Assembly (NCBI GenBank): GCA_002339135.1
Contig: DDJR01000008.1
Coordinates: 1-41,534, forward strand
Direction of reading: 5' to 3'
DNA from: Flavobacteriales bacterium UBA2619
Lineage (GTDB): Bacteria > Bacteroidota > Bacteroidia > Flavobacteriales_D > Sanyastnellaceae
DNA: 41,534 nucleotides
This document shows positions 1-7,146 of this stretch, piece by piece. The position numbers were made by a program, and so were the translations under genes. How positions within the stretch are numbered: the first letter of the stretch is position 1; each line of letters starts with the position of its first letter. Below the pieces are notes generated by a model that was not told the DNA's origin, searched no databases, and saw only the letters and a list, made by a program, of their open reading frames with translations.

Positions 1-38
1 ATCGAAAGATTGCCTCTCGTTTTTATGTTACACGAAAC

Positions 39-626
39 CTAGAATTGAATTTTAACAGGTGCTGTCTGCCGCTCATTCTTTAAGCCAGCCGGATAGCGCG
101 AATAGGACCTTAGCAAGACCCAGTGTTGTTGAGGGCTGGATGATTTGAACTGCAAAGCCCGTTTTGTCATCATGTTGGCGGTCGAAGCGACAATGAGATT
201 AACGGGAATGGTTACAATAGCAGCAAGCCCACCAGCTATAGTCGTAATTGCCGCGAGTGATTGCAAACCAACTGTGCGCAAACGAATCCGCCCAAATTTC
301 CCCTTGACAAAAGTTATTTCACTGAATAGATATGGTTTTATCTTGCCATTTTGATGCGCAAGATAGACCGTGTTTTCATCTACATACAGCAACTCTCCCA
401 AGACGACCCACCCGGTTTTCAAACCCAACCGAACACTCATACCATAGGGGGTGTATTCCATAGATTTAATATGCTTGTCACCGTAACTCGAGGAAAACTC
501 TTGAACATAAAAGGGTTCGAGATCTTGATAATTGAATTCGGAGGCCTCTTGTCCGGAAACAGAAGAAAAAATGCATGAAAGGGCTAACAGCCACGCGAAG
601 TACAACAAGGGTGATTCAATCCGCAT
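39..626 (-). CDS. Exported protein of unknown function
   Basis: I do not recognise this 195-residue protein. The frame is open further upstream, but the Met at 626 begins a clear signal peptide (MRIES, then a hydrophobic stretch ending near SSVSGQ at about residue 26), so I chose that start. The mature part has a beta-rich first half (segments around GWVVLGELLYVDENTVYL) and one long hydrophobic, Ala/Ile-rich stretch near residues 120-150 that could be a membrane helix. The start overlaps the last 11 bases of the lipoprotein gene upstream on the same strand, so the two are very probably co-transcribed and translationally coupled. A role in the envelope next to that lipoprotein is inference. 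Confidence 0.7.
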   Translation of the reverse strand: MRIESPLLYFAWLLALSCIFSSVSGQEASEFNYQDLEPFYVQEFSSSYGDKHIKSMEYTPYGMSVRLGLKTGWVVLGELLYVDENTVYLAHQNGKIKPYLFSEITFVKGKFGRIRLRTVGLQSLAAITTIAGGLAAIVTIPVNLIVASTANMMTKRALQFKSSSPQQHWVLLRSYSRYPAGLKNERQTAPVKIQF

Positions 627-2253
627 GATATGTGAATATTGGCGTGGTAATTTTCGACTCCCAAAATAAACGTTCCATCTCCTCTTCATAAACTTGATAT
701 TTCTTCGCTTCTTGTTTTAGGTATTGTTTAGGGAACAAATGCATTTGACGTAATTTCTTTCGATTAACGTTTCCGAGCCATTCACCACGCATCCACTCAA
801 TGTAATATCCTTCAGAAAACAAAAACAACTCGTGTGATGCCCCATCATCGGAGATTTCGAAATCCATGACGTATGATTCGCCGGGCATGGACACGAAATG
901 ATGGTCGTCCTCAGCAAACAATTCAGGATCAATGAAAACATCTTGTTTGCTTCCCCGCACCTGTTTAATTGAACTGGGCTGATGGGTCCAATCCCCAACA
1001 TTCACCTCCTCCACAACCTGAACCAGTTGAGCGGCATCGATACGCCAAGCCCCAACCGTCATTTGCAATCGAACTTCAACCTCACCCTCACACTTTCCCA
1101 ATTCTAACATTTGCGTGTTTATGGCGATGGGTCCAGTTTCATCAAACATCCCAATTTCTTTCCACTGCTTTTTGGAAACATCCCAAACAGAGACCTCTAT
1201 CCCGCCCATTTCTTTGAATACGGAAGGCTTCCAGCCGGGTTTCGCCATGTCGCTCTTTCCGAATTCAACAAAGTAATCACTGTTCATAGGACCCATGTAA
1301 GCCTTGGCACCGTAAAACAGATAGGTTGACATAAGAGACTGGCGGAAATCGAGAACAAGTCCATAATTATCGGTGTTCGGAATTCCAGGAAAAGTTAAAT
1401 ACACGTCTTCTACGTCCGTCATATCTCCGTTTTCTGTTAAACGTTGGTATTCGTTTAAGTCCGCAGATGCAAAAAGCGCAGAGACGTCCATTTTATCCGC
1501 TTTCGCTTGAGCAGGAGCTTGACTCTCGGCACACCTCCAAAAGCTGTTGTTGGGATTGTGATAGATGCGTTCTCCTTGATTTATTGGAATGGCGGTCAGA
1601 CATATAGCGTCAATGCAGTGAGTCTCAAGGGCTTCGTTTTTCATGGTTAACGAAACAGAATTTTCACGGATATCAACAACCCCCAAGCCATCGCAATCTT
1701 CGTATTCAAGATTTGGATGTATTGCACTAGAAAAACCTTCGGCATCTGATGAAAACACGTTGTCTGGATTTTCATCTAGATAAAAAGTAGGGCATGAACC
1801 GTAACAAATTTTTGGATCAACAATGCAGACAAAAAGCGAAGCTGCGGTGACTAAGAACATAATTTTCGTTCCCTTCAGAGATGAAACAGCGTTTGTGTTT
1901 AAAGCATTCGTTTCGAATAAAACAACATCCTCAGCTTGGAGTTCGATGATTTCTGAACCAAGAGGTCGTCGATTTATATCGTATGACTGTGCTAAACCTG
2001 TGACAACATTGCGAGCGCTGTCTACGCTCCACTCATCTGTAAAGAGCATGACCCCTCCCTCGTTTAAGTGTGCTTTTAAGAATGGCTTTCCTCCTTCATG
2101 AAGCGCCTCTTCATGCATTAGCGCATTTAGATTCTCATAGTGCGCTCTGTGAATGGGAGATTTTACTGTACCTCTAGAGCTGCAGCTTGAGCTTAGGATT
2201 AAGAAAACAAGCCCGGCAAAGGCAATTAGGGGGGGGCTATTTCGTAATGTCAT
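616..2253 (-). CDS. Large putative lipoprotein of unknown function
   Basis: This 545-residue protein starts at the Met at 2253 (MTLRNSPP), which gives a short basic N-region, a hydrophobic core and a cysteine at residue 24 preceded by Ser residues. That reads as a lipoprotein signal, although the lipobox is not ideal. After a further hydrophobic segment there is a motif CYGSCPTFYL, and later NEALETHCID. Together these resemble, from memory, a domain in exported proteins of several phyla in which a SCPxxY motif is followed by a conserved NExxET stretch. I cannot name the family with confidence. The C-terminal half is acidic and Trp-rich with no recognised domain. It is the first gene of a two-gene unit with the exported protein at 39-626. 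It is probably outer-membrane or periplasmic; the function is unknown. Confidence 0.72.
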   Translation of the reverse strand: MTLRNSPPLIAFAGLVFLILSSSCSSRGTVKSPIHRAHYENLNALMHEEALHEGGKPFLKAHLNEGGVMLFTDEWSVDSARNVVTGLAQSYDINRRPLGSEIIELQAEDVVLFETNALNTNAVSSLKGTKIMFLVTAASLFVCIVDPKICYGSCPTFYLDENPDNVFSSDAEGFSSAIHPNLEYEDCDGLGVVDIRENSVSLTMKNEALETHCIDAICLTAIPINQGERIYHNPNNSFWRCAESQAPAQAKADKMDVSALFASADLNEYQRLTENGDMTDVEDVYLTFPGIPNTDNYGLVLDFRQSLMSTYLFYGAKAYMGPMNSDYFVEFGKSDMAKPGWKPSVFKEMGGIEVSVWDVSKKQWKEIGMFDETGPIAINTQMLELGKCEGEVEVRLQMTVGAWRIDAAQLVQVVEEVNVGDWTHQPSSIKQVRGSKQDVFIDPELFAEDDHHFVSMPGESYVMDFEISDDGASHELFLFSEGYYIEWMRGEWLGNVNRKKLRQMHLFPKQYLKQEAKKYQVYEEEMERLFWESKITTPIFTYHAD

Positions 2254-2296
2254 ATTTGTGATATGGAGCAACAATAGGTTAATTAAATGTAATTTA

Positions 2297-2328
2297 GAAA
2301 GATAAACCCTTCGGACAAAATATCACAA
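2297..2328 (-). promoter_or_regulatory. Possible promoter for the lipoprotein operon
   Basis: Read on the minus strand, a TTG (2328-2326) lies 21 bases before TATCTTTC (2304-2297). This is one mismatch from the Bacteroidota -7 box TAnnTTTG at an acceptable spacing. The rest of the 2254-2428 gap shows nothing else I can support. Confidence 0.35.
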
Positions 2329-2428
2329 CCTTTTTTCTGCGAACAAGTACACGTAACACATTTACAGGCTTGTTGAAAGTGGACGAAACATGCGTGAAGA
2401 TTTTCAAACAGATCACCTTGTGAAAAAC

Positions 2429-2466
2429 AAAGCCCCGCCAACTCAAAGTTAACAGGGCTTTTTTTT
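2429..2466 (-). terminator. Terminator of tRNA-Cys
   Basis: AAAGCCC (2429-2435) pairs with GGGCTTT (2455-2461). An inner AACT/AGTT stem (2440-2443 with 2447-2450) is separated from the outer stem by a 4x4 internal loop. On the minus strand the hairpin starts right after the tRNA 3' end and is followed by a T-rich run (TTTGTTTTT). The plus strand also has a T run after the stem, but no plus-strand gene precedes it, so its job is to end the tRNA transcript. Confidence 0.75.
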
Positions 2467-2467
2467 C

Positions 2468-2541
2468 TGGAGGTCCGAAGCGGATTCGAACCGCTGTAGC
2501 AGCTTTTGCAGAGCTGAGCCTAACCGCTCGGCCATCGGACC
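2468..2541 (-). tRNA. tRNA-Cys (anticodon GCA)
   Basis: This 74-base tRNA encodes its own CCA. The acceptor stem GGTCCGA pairs with TCGGACC. The discriminator base is U, as expected for bacterial tRNA-Cys. The anticodon stem CAGCT/AGCTG encloses the loop CTGCAAA, giving anticodon GCA. The T arm is AGCGG-TTCGAAT-CCGCT. A36 and A37 make it a plausible substrate for MiaA/MiaB-type A37 modification, and a miaE gene lies in the same window at 37639-38262. Confidence 0.95.
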
Positions 2542-2550
2542 ATTACACCG

Positions 2551-2558
2551 CAAATATA
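2551..2558 (-). promoter_or_regulatory. -7 box of tRNA-Cys
   Basis: Read on the minus strand this is TATATTTG, a perfect TAnnTTTG box, 9 bases before the first base of tRNA-Cys. No clear TTTG box is visible at the usual distance upstream. Confidence 0.55.
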
Positions 2559-2589
2559 CACAACAGAACCTATAGGCCGCACTCATTGC

Positions 2590-2597
2590 TATCTTCG
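2590..2597 (+). promoter_or_regulatory. -7-like box of pssA
   Basis: TATCTTCG lies exactly 4 bases before the pssA ATG. It matches TAnnTTTG at seven of eight positions. The placement implies transcription starting at or very near the start codon. Confidence 0.45.
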
Positions 2598-2601
2598 TTG
2601 C

Positions 2602-3333
2602 ATGAATTTCAAGAGATTAATTCCTAACGCCCTGACAATGGGGAATTTATTAGGTGGAGCCTATGTGTGCTGGGAAGCAGCTTCCGGCGCAGATATCACA
2701 GACGGAAGAATTGCTGTGATTTGGTTGGCCGCCATGTTTTTTGATGCTTTAGATGGATGGGCCGCTAGGAAGCTGGGAGTGGAAGGACCAATGGGTATCC
2801 AGTTAGATTCTTTGGCCGACCTTGTGACGAGCGGGTTAGCGCCAGCCTTTGTCTCATACAGGTTAATTTGCGAAAGCGGGGCATGTGATAGCCTCATGAT
2901 TAATGCCCTGCCCGCACTTCTTGTAGTAGCCGCCGCTTACAGACTAGCTAGATACAACGTGAGCGCATCGACAGACGAGAGCACTGGGTTTTTTGAAGGG
3001 CTACCTGCTCCAGCGGCTGGACTGTTTTGGATGGGAATGACGTTGTGGTGGGGATCGGCTTATTCAGGGAGTGAGAGTCAAATAAGAGCAATGCTAGTAG
3101 TTGCATCTGTGGGCATGGTGATGTTCCCTCTTTTAATGGTGATTAAAAGACCGTTCTTCGGATTAAAAACGTGGGGAAAAGACAAGACGATAGATGCGGT
3201 CAGATCGGGTCTTGGAGTCGGATTTATTGCTGTCGCTGTTGGAACCTGGATTGCTTGGGGAAACATATACGCGGCGGTGTCATTGTGTGTACTTTTGTAT
3301 TCGATTATAGCACTTGTATTTGCCCCGAAATAG
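2602..3333 (+). CDS. pssA: CDP-diacylglycerol--serine O-phosphatidyltransferase
   Basis: This 243-residue integral membrane enzyme makes phosphatidylserine from CDP-diacylglycerol and L-serine, the committed step to phosphatidylethanolamine. The CDP-alcohol phosphatidyltransferase signature is complete: D48, then D51-G52-x2-A55-R56, G65, D69 and D73, with the usual x8 and x3 spacing. The rest consists of several hydrophobic helices, as in the family, and the length is normal for the Bacteroidota/Bacillus-type PssA. The ATG follows a -7-like box by 4 bases. purS starts 8 bases after the stop, so the two probably share a transcript, although they belong to different pathways. Confidence 0.93.
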   Translation: MNFKRLIPNALTMGNLLGGAYVCWEAASGADITDGRIAVIWLAAMFFDALDGWAARKLGVEGPMGIQLDSLADLVTSGLAPAFVSYRLICESGACDSLMINALPALLVVAAAYRLARYNVSASTDESTGFFEGLPAPAAGLFWMGMTLWWGSAYSGSESQIRAMLVVASVGMVMFPLLMVIKRPFFGLKTWGKDKTIDAVRSGLGVGFIAVAVGTWIAWGNIYAAVSLCVLLYSIIALVFAPK

Positions 3334-3341
3334 ATGACCTC

Positions 3342-3596
3342 ATGAAATTTGTTGCAGAAATTGATATTATGCCACTGCCTTCACTTTTAGATCCACAAGG
3401 AAAAGCTGTGGTTGGAACCATGAAGATTATGGACCTTCCAGAGATCGTAGGAGTAAGAATAGGGAAGCATGTTACGCTTGAAGTAGAGGCCGCAGACAAA
3501 AAAACAGCCGAGGCAAAAGTTGTTGAAGCTTGTGAAAAACTCCTTGTAAACCAAATCATGGAAGGTTTCACTTTCCATGTTAAAGAAGCGAAGTAA
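3342..3596 (+). CDS. purS: Phosphoribosylformylglycinamidine synthase subunit PurS
   Basis: PurS is the small scaffold subunit of the three-part FGAM synthase (PurS-PurQ-PurL), acting at the fourth step of purine synthesis. The 84-residue protein shows the family landmarks in order: LDPQG near residue 17, VRIGK in the middle, and CEKLLVNxxxE towards the end. The frame is open well upstream, but the Met at 3342 gives the usual PurS length and falls 8 bases after the pssA stop. PurQ and PurL are not in this window, so the subunits must be encoded elsewhere. Identification rests on recalled similarity to Bacillus PurS. Confidence 0.88.
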   Translation: MKFVAEIDIMPLPSLLDPQGKAVVGTMKIMDLPEIVGVRIGKHVTLEVEAADKKTAEAKVVEACEKLLVNQIMEGFTFHVKEAK

Positions 3597-3615
3597 AACC
3601 CGCGACTTCCCACAC

Positions 3616-4110
3616 TTAAAGCAAGCCCGCAGAAAACAAGAGGGCAAACAATTCAGAATGAGATGGGGCGCCTTGCAATGTGGCGACAATGTCAAAGGGG
3701 CTCATGCTGCTTTCTTTAAAGATGCTTATCACACCTTGTTGGGACAAGTCAGGACGAATTGTGTATGCGATGTCTAAAGGAAATTGACTGTCTCCGACAT
3801 AGATGGCGTCGAGTTCAAGCGTATACGCAATCGCATCTGTAAAGTATGAATCTCCGAGATACAACTTCCCTTTTCTCAGCGTATAGGCTAGATTAAAACT
3901 GCTGGTTGAGTAACCTGTATAGATTCGTTCTCGATCTACAGTATAGAGAATATCCCCCCGCCATCCATTTCCTGATCTCACAATACCGCCATCGACATGG
4001 CTTATGACCTCATTCCAACGAAGAGAAGTTGATGGGTAGAGATATGTGGAGGTTTGAGCGAAATACCCAAGCGATGTAAGCGCGAGAGCAAGAGTTGCAA
4101 TTAAACGCAT
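3616..4110 (-). CDS. Exported protein with 20-residue tandem repeats
   Basis: I do not recognise the function. The 164-residue protein has a signal peptide of about 19 residues (MRLIATLALALTSLGYFAQ). The mature part carries tandem repeats with exact 20-residue periodicity: YT at residues 56, 76, 96 and 116, each preceded by a small or hydrophobic residue and followed seven residues later by [IL]YxG at 63, 83 and 103, then an S at 68, 88 and 108. A degenerate unit sits on each side. This spacing suits a small beta-solenoid or stacked-hairpin fold (inference). The start overlaps the last 10 bases of the PLP enzyme gene upstream, so the pair is probably translationally coupled. Confidence 0.75.
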   Translation of the reverse strand: MRLIATLALALTSLGYFAQTSTYLYPSTSLRWNEVISHVDGGIVRSGNGWRGDILYTVDRERIYTGYSTSSFNLAYTLRKGKLYLGDSYFTDAIAYTLELDAIYVGDSQFPLDIAYTIRPDLSQQGVISIFKESSMSPFDIVATLQGAPSHSELFALLFSAGLL

Positions 4111-5384
4111 TCTAAAGATTCCTCACACACCAAGCAAGCTGCTTTAAGCGCTTGATCAAGGTCAGCGATTAAATCATCTGGGTGCTCAAGTCCGATAGAG
4201 ATTCGAACAAGCCCTTCAGTTATGCCGTGGCGTAATTTTTCATCAACAGGAACACCGGCGTGAGTCATGCTGTATGGGTGCTCAGCCAAAGATTCTGTTG
4301 AGCCGAGGCTGACAGCGAGTTGGATGTGCTGGAGCGCATCTAGAAAAGCAAAGGCTGCTTTGCGCCCGCCTGGAATCTCCATGGCGAACATGGCTCCTCC
4401 GTTTGCCTGCTGCTCACGAGAAATTTGCGCAGACTTCTTGTCGCCAGACCCCTCTAAATCTTCTGCCCAAGCAGAGTAGATTTTATTTATTCCGGCCACC
4501 GGTGTTCCTGGAACGACTTGGATGTGGTCCAGAATAAGTCGGGTAGAGCTGATTTGGCGATCAATTCTCACCTGCAGAGTTTCCATAGATCGCGCAAGCA
4601 TCCAGCTGGTGTATGGGTCAGCCATTCCTCCGAAGAATGTTCTGTATTCGAACACTTTTGCCATGGCTTCCGCTTCACCACTAACAGCTCCCGCAATGAG
4701 GTCGCTGTGACCACCAATGTATTTGGTGGCGGAGTAGATGTTTAAATCAGCCCCAAGCTCTAAAGGTCTCTGGAGAATAGGCCCCAAGAAAGTGTTGTCT
4801 ACTGCCACGATGATTCTGTGGTCTTCAGAAGTGTACTTCTTTGCCCAATCAGCTGCAGTTTTAATGCTGTGAATTTGAAGTGTAGGATTTGCAGGAGTTT
4901 CAAGATAAATCATTCCAGGCAACCCGTCGGATTCGCTTAAAGAAGCTAACTCATCGAGATTTTCTAGCCTGCGAACGCTGACCCCCATAGACGGAAGGAT
5001 GTCATCAATAATGTGCTGAGTTCCGCCATACAAAGGCCCCACGTACCAAAGAGGTTTTTCTGCCCCGGTTAATGCAAACAACATCGTGCTGATGGCCGCC
5101 ATCCCGCTTGCAAACAAAGCCGCAGCGTCAGACTCGTCCCATGCAGCCAGCCTGGCTTCAGCTACGCTTAATGTGGGGTTTCCCAAACGGCTGTAAATAA
5201 AACCACCCTCTGGTGGAGTTTCAGCTCCTTCTACTCCATAAGCAGTCTCCATGTGAGCTGCTCCAACTGCTGCACTTGGGAAAACAAACGTTGAAGCCGG
5301 GTGCATGGGTGGTTTAACAGCTCCGTGGTTGTCAGCGGGATTGTATCCGGCAAACAGTGCTTTTGTCTCTAAATGTGTTTTCAT
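4101..5384 (-). CDS. Cys/Met metabolism PLP-dependent enzyme (methionine gamma-lyase or cystathionine gamma-synthase/lyase family)
   Basis: This 427-residue cytoplasmic PLP enzyme belongs to the trans-sulfuration fold. Visible landmarks are Y64-S-R66 (phosphate and active-site residues contributed across the dimer), Y119-G-G121, the cofactor Asp in VDNT (D196), and the Schiff-base Lys K221 in SATKYIGGHSD. Typical methionine gamma-lyases have a Cys two residues after the active-site Tyr; here that position is Gly (residue 121), as in cystathionine gamma-synthases and lyases. The substrate is therefore unresolved. The divergent Lrp/AsnC gene fits an amino-acid-responsive catabolic enzyme. The gene precedes and overlaps the repeat-protein gene on the same strand. 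Confidence 0.88.
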   Translation of the reverse strand: MKTHLETKALFAGYNPADNHGAVKPPMHPASTFVFPSAAVGAAHMETAYGVEGAETPPEGGFIYSRLGNPTLSVAEARLAAWDESDAAALFASGMAAISTMLFALTGAEKPLWYVGPLYGGTQHIIDDILPSMGVSVRRLENLDELASLSESDGLPGMIYLETPANPTLQIHSIKTAADWAKKYTSEDHRIIVAVDNTFLGPILQRPLELGADLNIYSATKYIGGHSDLIAGAVSGEAEAMAKVFEYRTFFGGMADPYTSWMLARSMETLQVRIDRQISSTRLILDHIQVVPGTPVAGINKIYSAWAEDLEGSGDKKSAQISREQQANGGAMFAMEIPGGRKAAFAFLDALQHIQLAVSLGSTESLAEHPYSMTHAGVPVDEKLRHGITEGLVRISIGLEHPDDLIADLDQALKAACLVCEESLECV

Positions 5385-5401
5385 ACATGTAAAATTAATC
5401 T

Positions 5402-5435
5402 TTTGTTCTGCAGATAGAGACGTATTTTGAACAAA
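5402..5435. promoter_or_regulatory. Inverted repeat 1, candidate Lrp-family operator
   Basis: TTTGTTC (5402-5408) and GAACAAA (5429-5435) form perfect inverted arms separated by 20 bases. The site lies 18 bases upstream of the PLP enzyme start. It matches inverted repeat 2 in arm sequence and spacing. Confidence 0.55.
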
Positions 5436-5473
5436 GGTGTTTAATTGTTTGAAAATAGTTAAAATTGTGCTAA

Positions 5474-5507
5474 TTTGTCCTTTTAATTATGTATTAAACT
5501 GAACAAA
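5474..5507. promoter_or_regulatory. Inverted repeat 2, candidate autoregulatory operator
   Basis: TTTGTCC (5474-5480) and GAACAAA (5501-5507) form inverted arms with one mismatch, again separated by exactly 20 bases. The right arm touches the ATG of the Lrp-family gene. The centre is 72 bases from that of repeat 1, close to seven helical turns. Confidence 0.55.
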
Positions 5508-5953
5508 TGAATCTAATAGACACTTTAGACCGAACAATTGTAGAGCATTTAGAGTTTGATGGTCGGTGCAGCATGAAAGATTTAAGTGATTTGACGGGAT
5601 TAAGCCGAAGTGCTGTTTTTGCGCGGGTGAAGCGCTTAGAAAATGACAGGGTCATTCAGAGGTATACCGTGAAACTTGATCGAAAAAAAATGGGTCTAGA
5701 GCTCAAAGCTTTTTGCAGTGTAAATCTGAAACTACATGAACGGGCGGCTCTTGAAGAGTTCGAACACGATATTGCAAACTTTATAGAAGTCAGATCATGC
5801 TACCACCTAACGGGCATCTCAGATTACATGCTGGAGATTAATGTTCCAGACATGGACCATTACCACAGATTTATCACTAGAAAACTTGCCGCTTTGGACA
5901 ACATTTCTCAAGTTAAAAGCATGTTCGTCATGAACGAAATCATTGAGAAATAG
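5507..5953 (+). CDS. Lrp/AsnC family transcriptional regulator
   Basis: The 148-residue protein has the standard two-part layout. An N-terminal winged helix-turn-helix (about residues 4-55) includes DxxIxxxLxxxxR and the recognition-helix region LSRSAVFARVKRLE. A C-terminal RAM/AsnC ligand-binding domain (about 65-145) ends in a beta strand leading to the C-terminus. The length is typical. Such proteins form octamers or dimers and respond to amino acids. It is divergent from the Cys/Met PLP enzyme, an arrangement known for methionine gamma-lyase genes and their Lrp-type regulators, so control of that gene and of itself is likely (inference). The matching inverted repeats at 5402-5507 are the obvious binding sites. 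The ATG overlaps one arm. Confidence 0.92.
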   Translation: MNLIDTLDRTIVEHLEFDGRCSMKDLSDLTGLSRSAVFARVKRLENDRVIQRYTVKLDRKKMGLELKAFCSVNLKLHERAALEEFEHDIANFIEVRSCYHLTGISDYMLEINVPDMDHYHRFITRKLAALDNISQVKSMFVMNEIIEK

Positions 5954-5961
5954 AGTGTAAA

Positions 5962-7146
5962 CTAATCGAGAATCGCAGCAATTCCAGGAAGGGTTTTCCC
6001 CTCCAAGTATTCCAGCATCGCCCCGCCACCCGTGCTAACATAGCTCACATCATCAGCGAGTCCACATGCGTTGATGGCGGCAACCGAATCGCCACCTCCA
6101 ACAAGTGTGTAAGCCCCTTTTTCAGTAACTTCTTTAAGGGCGTTTGCGACTGCAAAAGTCCCCTTAGAGCAAGCCTCAAATTCGAAAACTCCCATCGGGC
6201 CGTTCCAAAGAATTGTCTGGCTTTCAGTCACAGCTTTTATAAACTTTTCACAAGCTTTGGGCCCGATATCGAGTCCCATCCACCCCTCTTTAATTTCATC
6301 GGAATTGAAAACCTCAAAATTTGCTTCAGCAGAGAAGCTGTCAGCACAAATGGAGTCCTCAGGAAGGAGAATTTCAGTTGAACTGCGCTTCGCTTTTTCT
6401 AAAACGATTCCGGCTCTTTCAACCATCTCCGTTTCAACCAAGCTAGACCCTACTTTTCCGCCTTTTGCCAGCATAAAAGTATAGGCCATTCCACCCCCGA
6501 TCATCAGCTTGTCTACTTTGTCTACCATATTTTCTAAAATGGTGAGTTTGCTGCTCACCTTAGCGCCCCCGATGATTGCAAGAAGAGGTTTAGCAGGCTT
6601 AGACATCACTTTTTTCAAAGCGGAAATTTCACCCTCTAAAAGCTTACCAAACGCCTTGTCTTCAGGAAAAAACCGAGCAATGACTGCGGTAGAAGCATGA
6701 TTCCTATGGGCCGTTCCGAAAGCATCATTCACATACAGATCGCCATTTTCTGCCAGTTGACCCGCGAAAAACTCATCCCCGTCTTTTTCCTCCGGATGAA
6801 ATCTTAAATTTTCAAGAAGCGCAACCTCGCCTGGCTGCAGATTTTGTGATACATCCAGTGCGCTGTCGCCAACACAATCACTGGCAAACTTGACAGGGAT
6901 TCCAAGTAAACCTTCTAAATGGGAAACGATGTGTTTTAAACTGAATTGCTCAGACGCACCTTTGGGTCTTCCCAAGTGGCTCATGAGCACCACAGATGCA
7001 CCTCCCTCTAAAAGTGTTTTAATTGTAGGAAGTGCACGGCGGATTCTTGTGTCGTCTTGCACTTTGCGCGCTCCATCTAATGGGACGTTGAAGTCCACAC
7101 GCACCAGGGCTCTTCGCCCCTTGATATTCAGGTCAGATATTGTCAT
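5962..7146 (-). CDS. pgk: Phosphoglycerate kinase
   Basis: This is the glycolytic and gluconeogenic enzyme that interconverts 1,3-bisphosphoglycerate + ADP and 3-phosphoglycerate + ATP in the cytoplasm. The 394-residue length is normal. Visible signatures are RVDFNVPL (residues 16-23, with substrate contacts D18 and N20), the RIRRALPTI basic patch, HLGRP (57-61), the NDAFGTAHR segment, the WNGPMGVFE loop, and the nucleotide-binding GGGDSVAA near the C-terminus. The ATG immediately follows the glyS stop (TAGATG), so translation is coupled to glyS. It converges with the Lrp-family gene across 8 bases. Confidence 0.97.
   Translation of the reverse strand: MTISDLNIKGRRALVRVDFNVPLDGARKVQDDTRIRRALPTIKTLLEGGASVVLMSHLGRPKGASEQFSLKHIVSHLEGLLGIPVKFASDCVGDSALDVSQNLQPGEVALLENLRFHPEEKDGDEFFAGQLAENGDLYVNDAFGTAHRNHASTAVIARFFPEDKAFGKLLEGEISALKKVMSKPAKPLLAIIGGAKVSSKLTILENMVDKVDKLMIGGGMAYTFMLAKGGKVGSSLVETEMVERAGIVLEKAKRSSTEILLPEDSICADSFSAEANFEVFNSDEIKEGWMGLDIGPKACEKFIKAVTESQTILWNGPMGVFEFEACSKGTFAVANALKEVTEKGAYTLVGGGDSVAAINACGLADDVSYVSTGGGAMLEYLEGKTLPGIAAILD

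Noticed and set aside
2569..2576. The palindrome CCTATAGG between the divergent -7 boxes of tRNA-Cys and pssA
   Set aside because: Eight bases with no second copy nearby is well within chance; only its central placement is suggestive.
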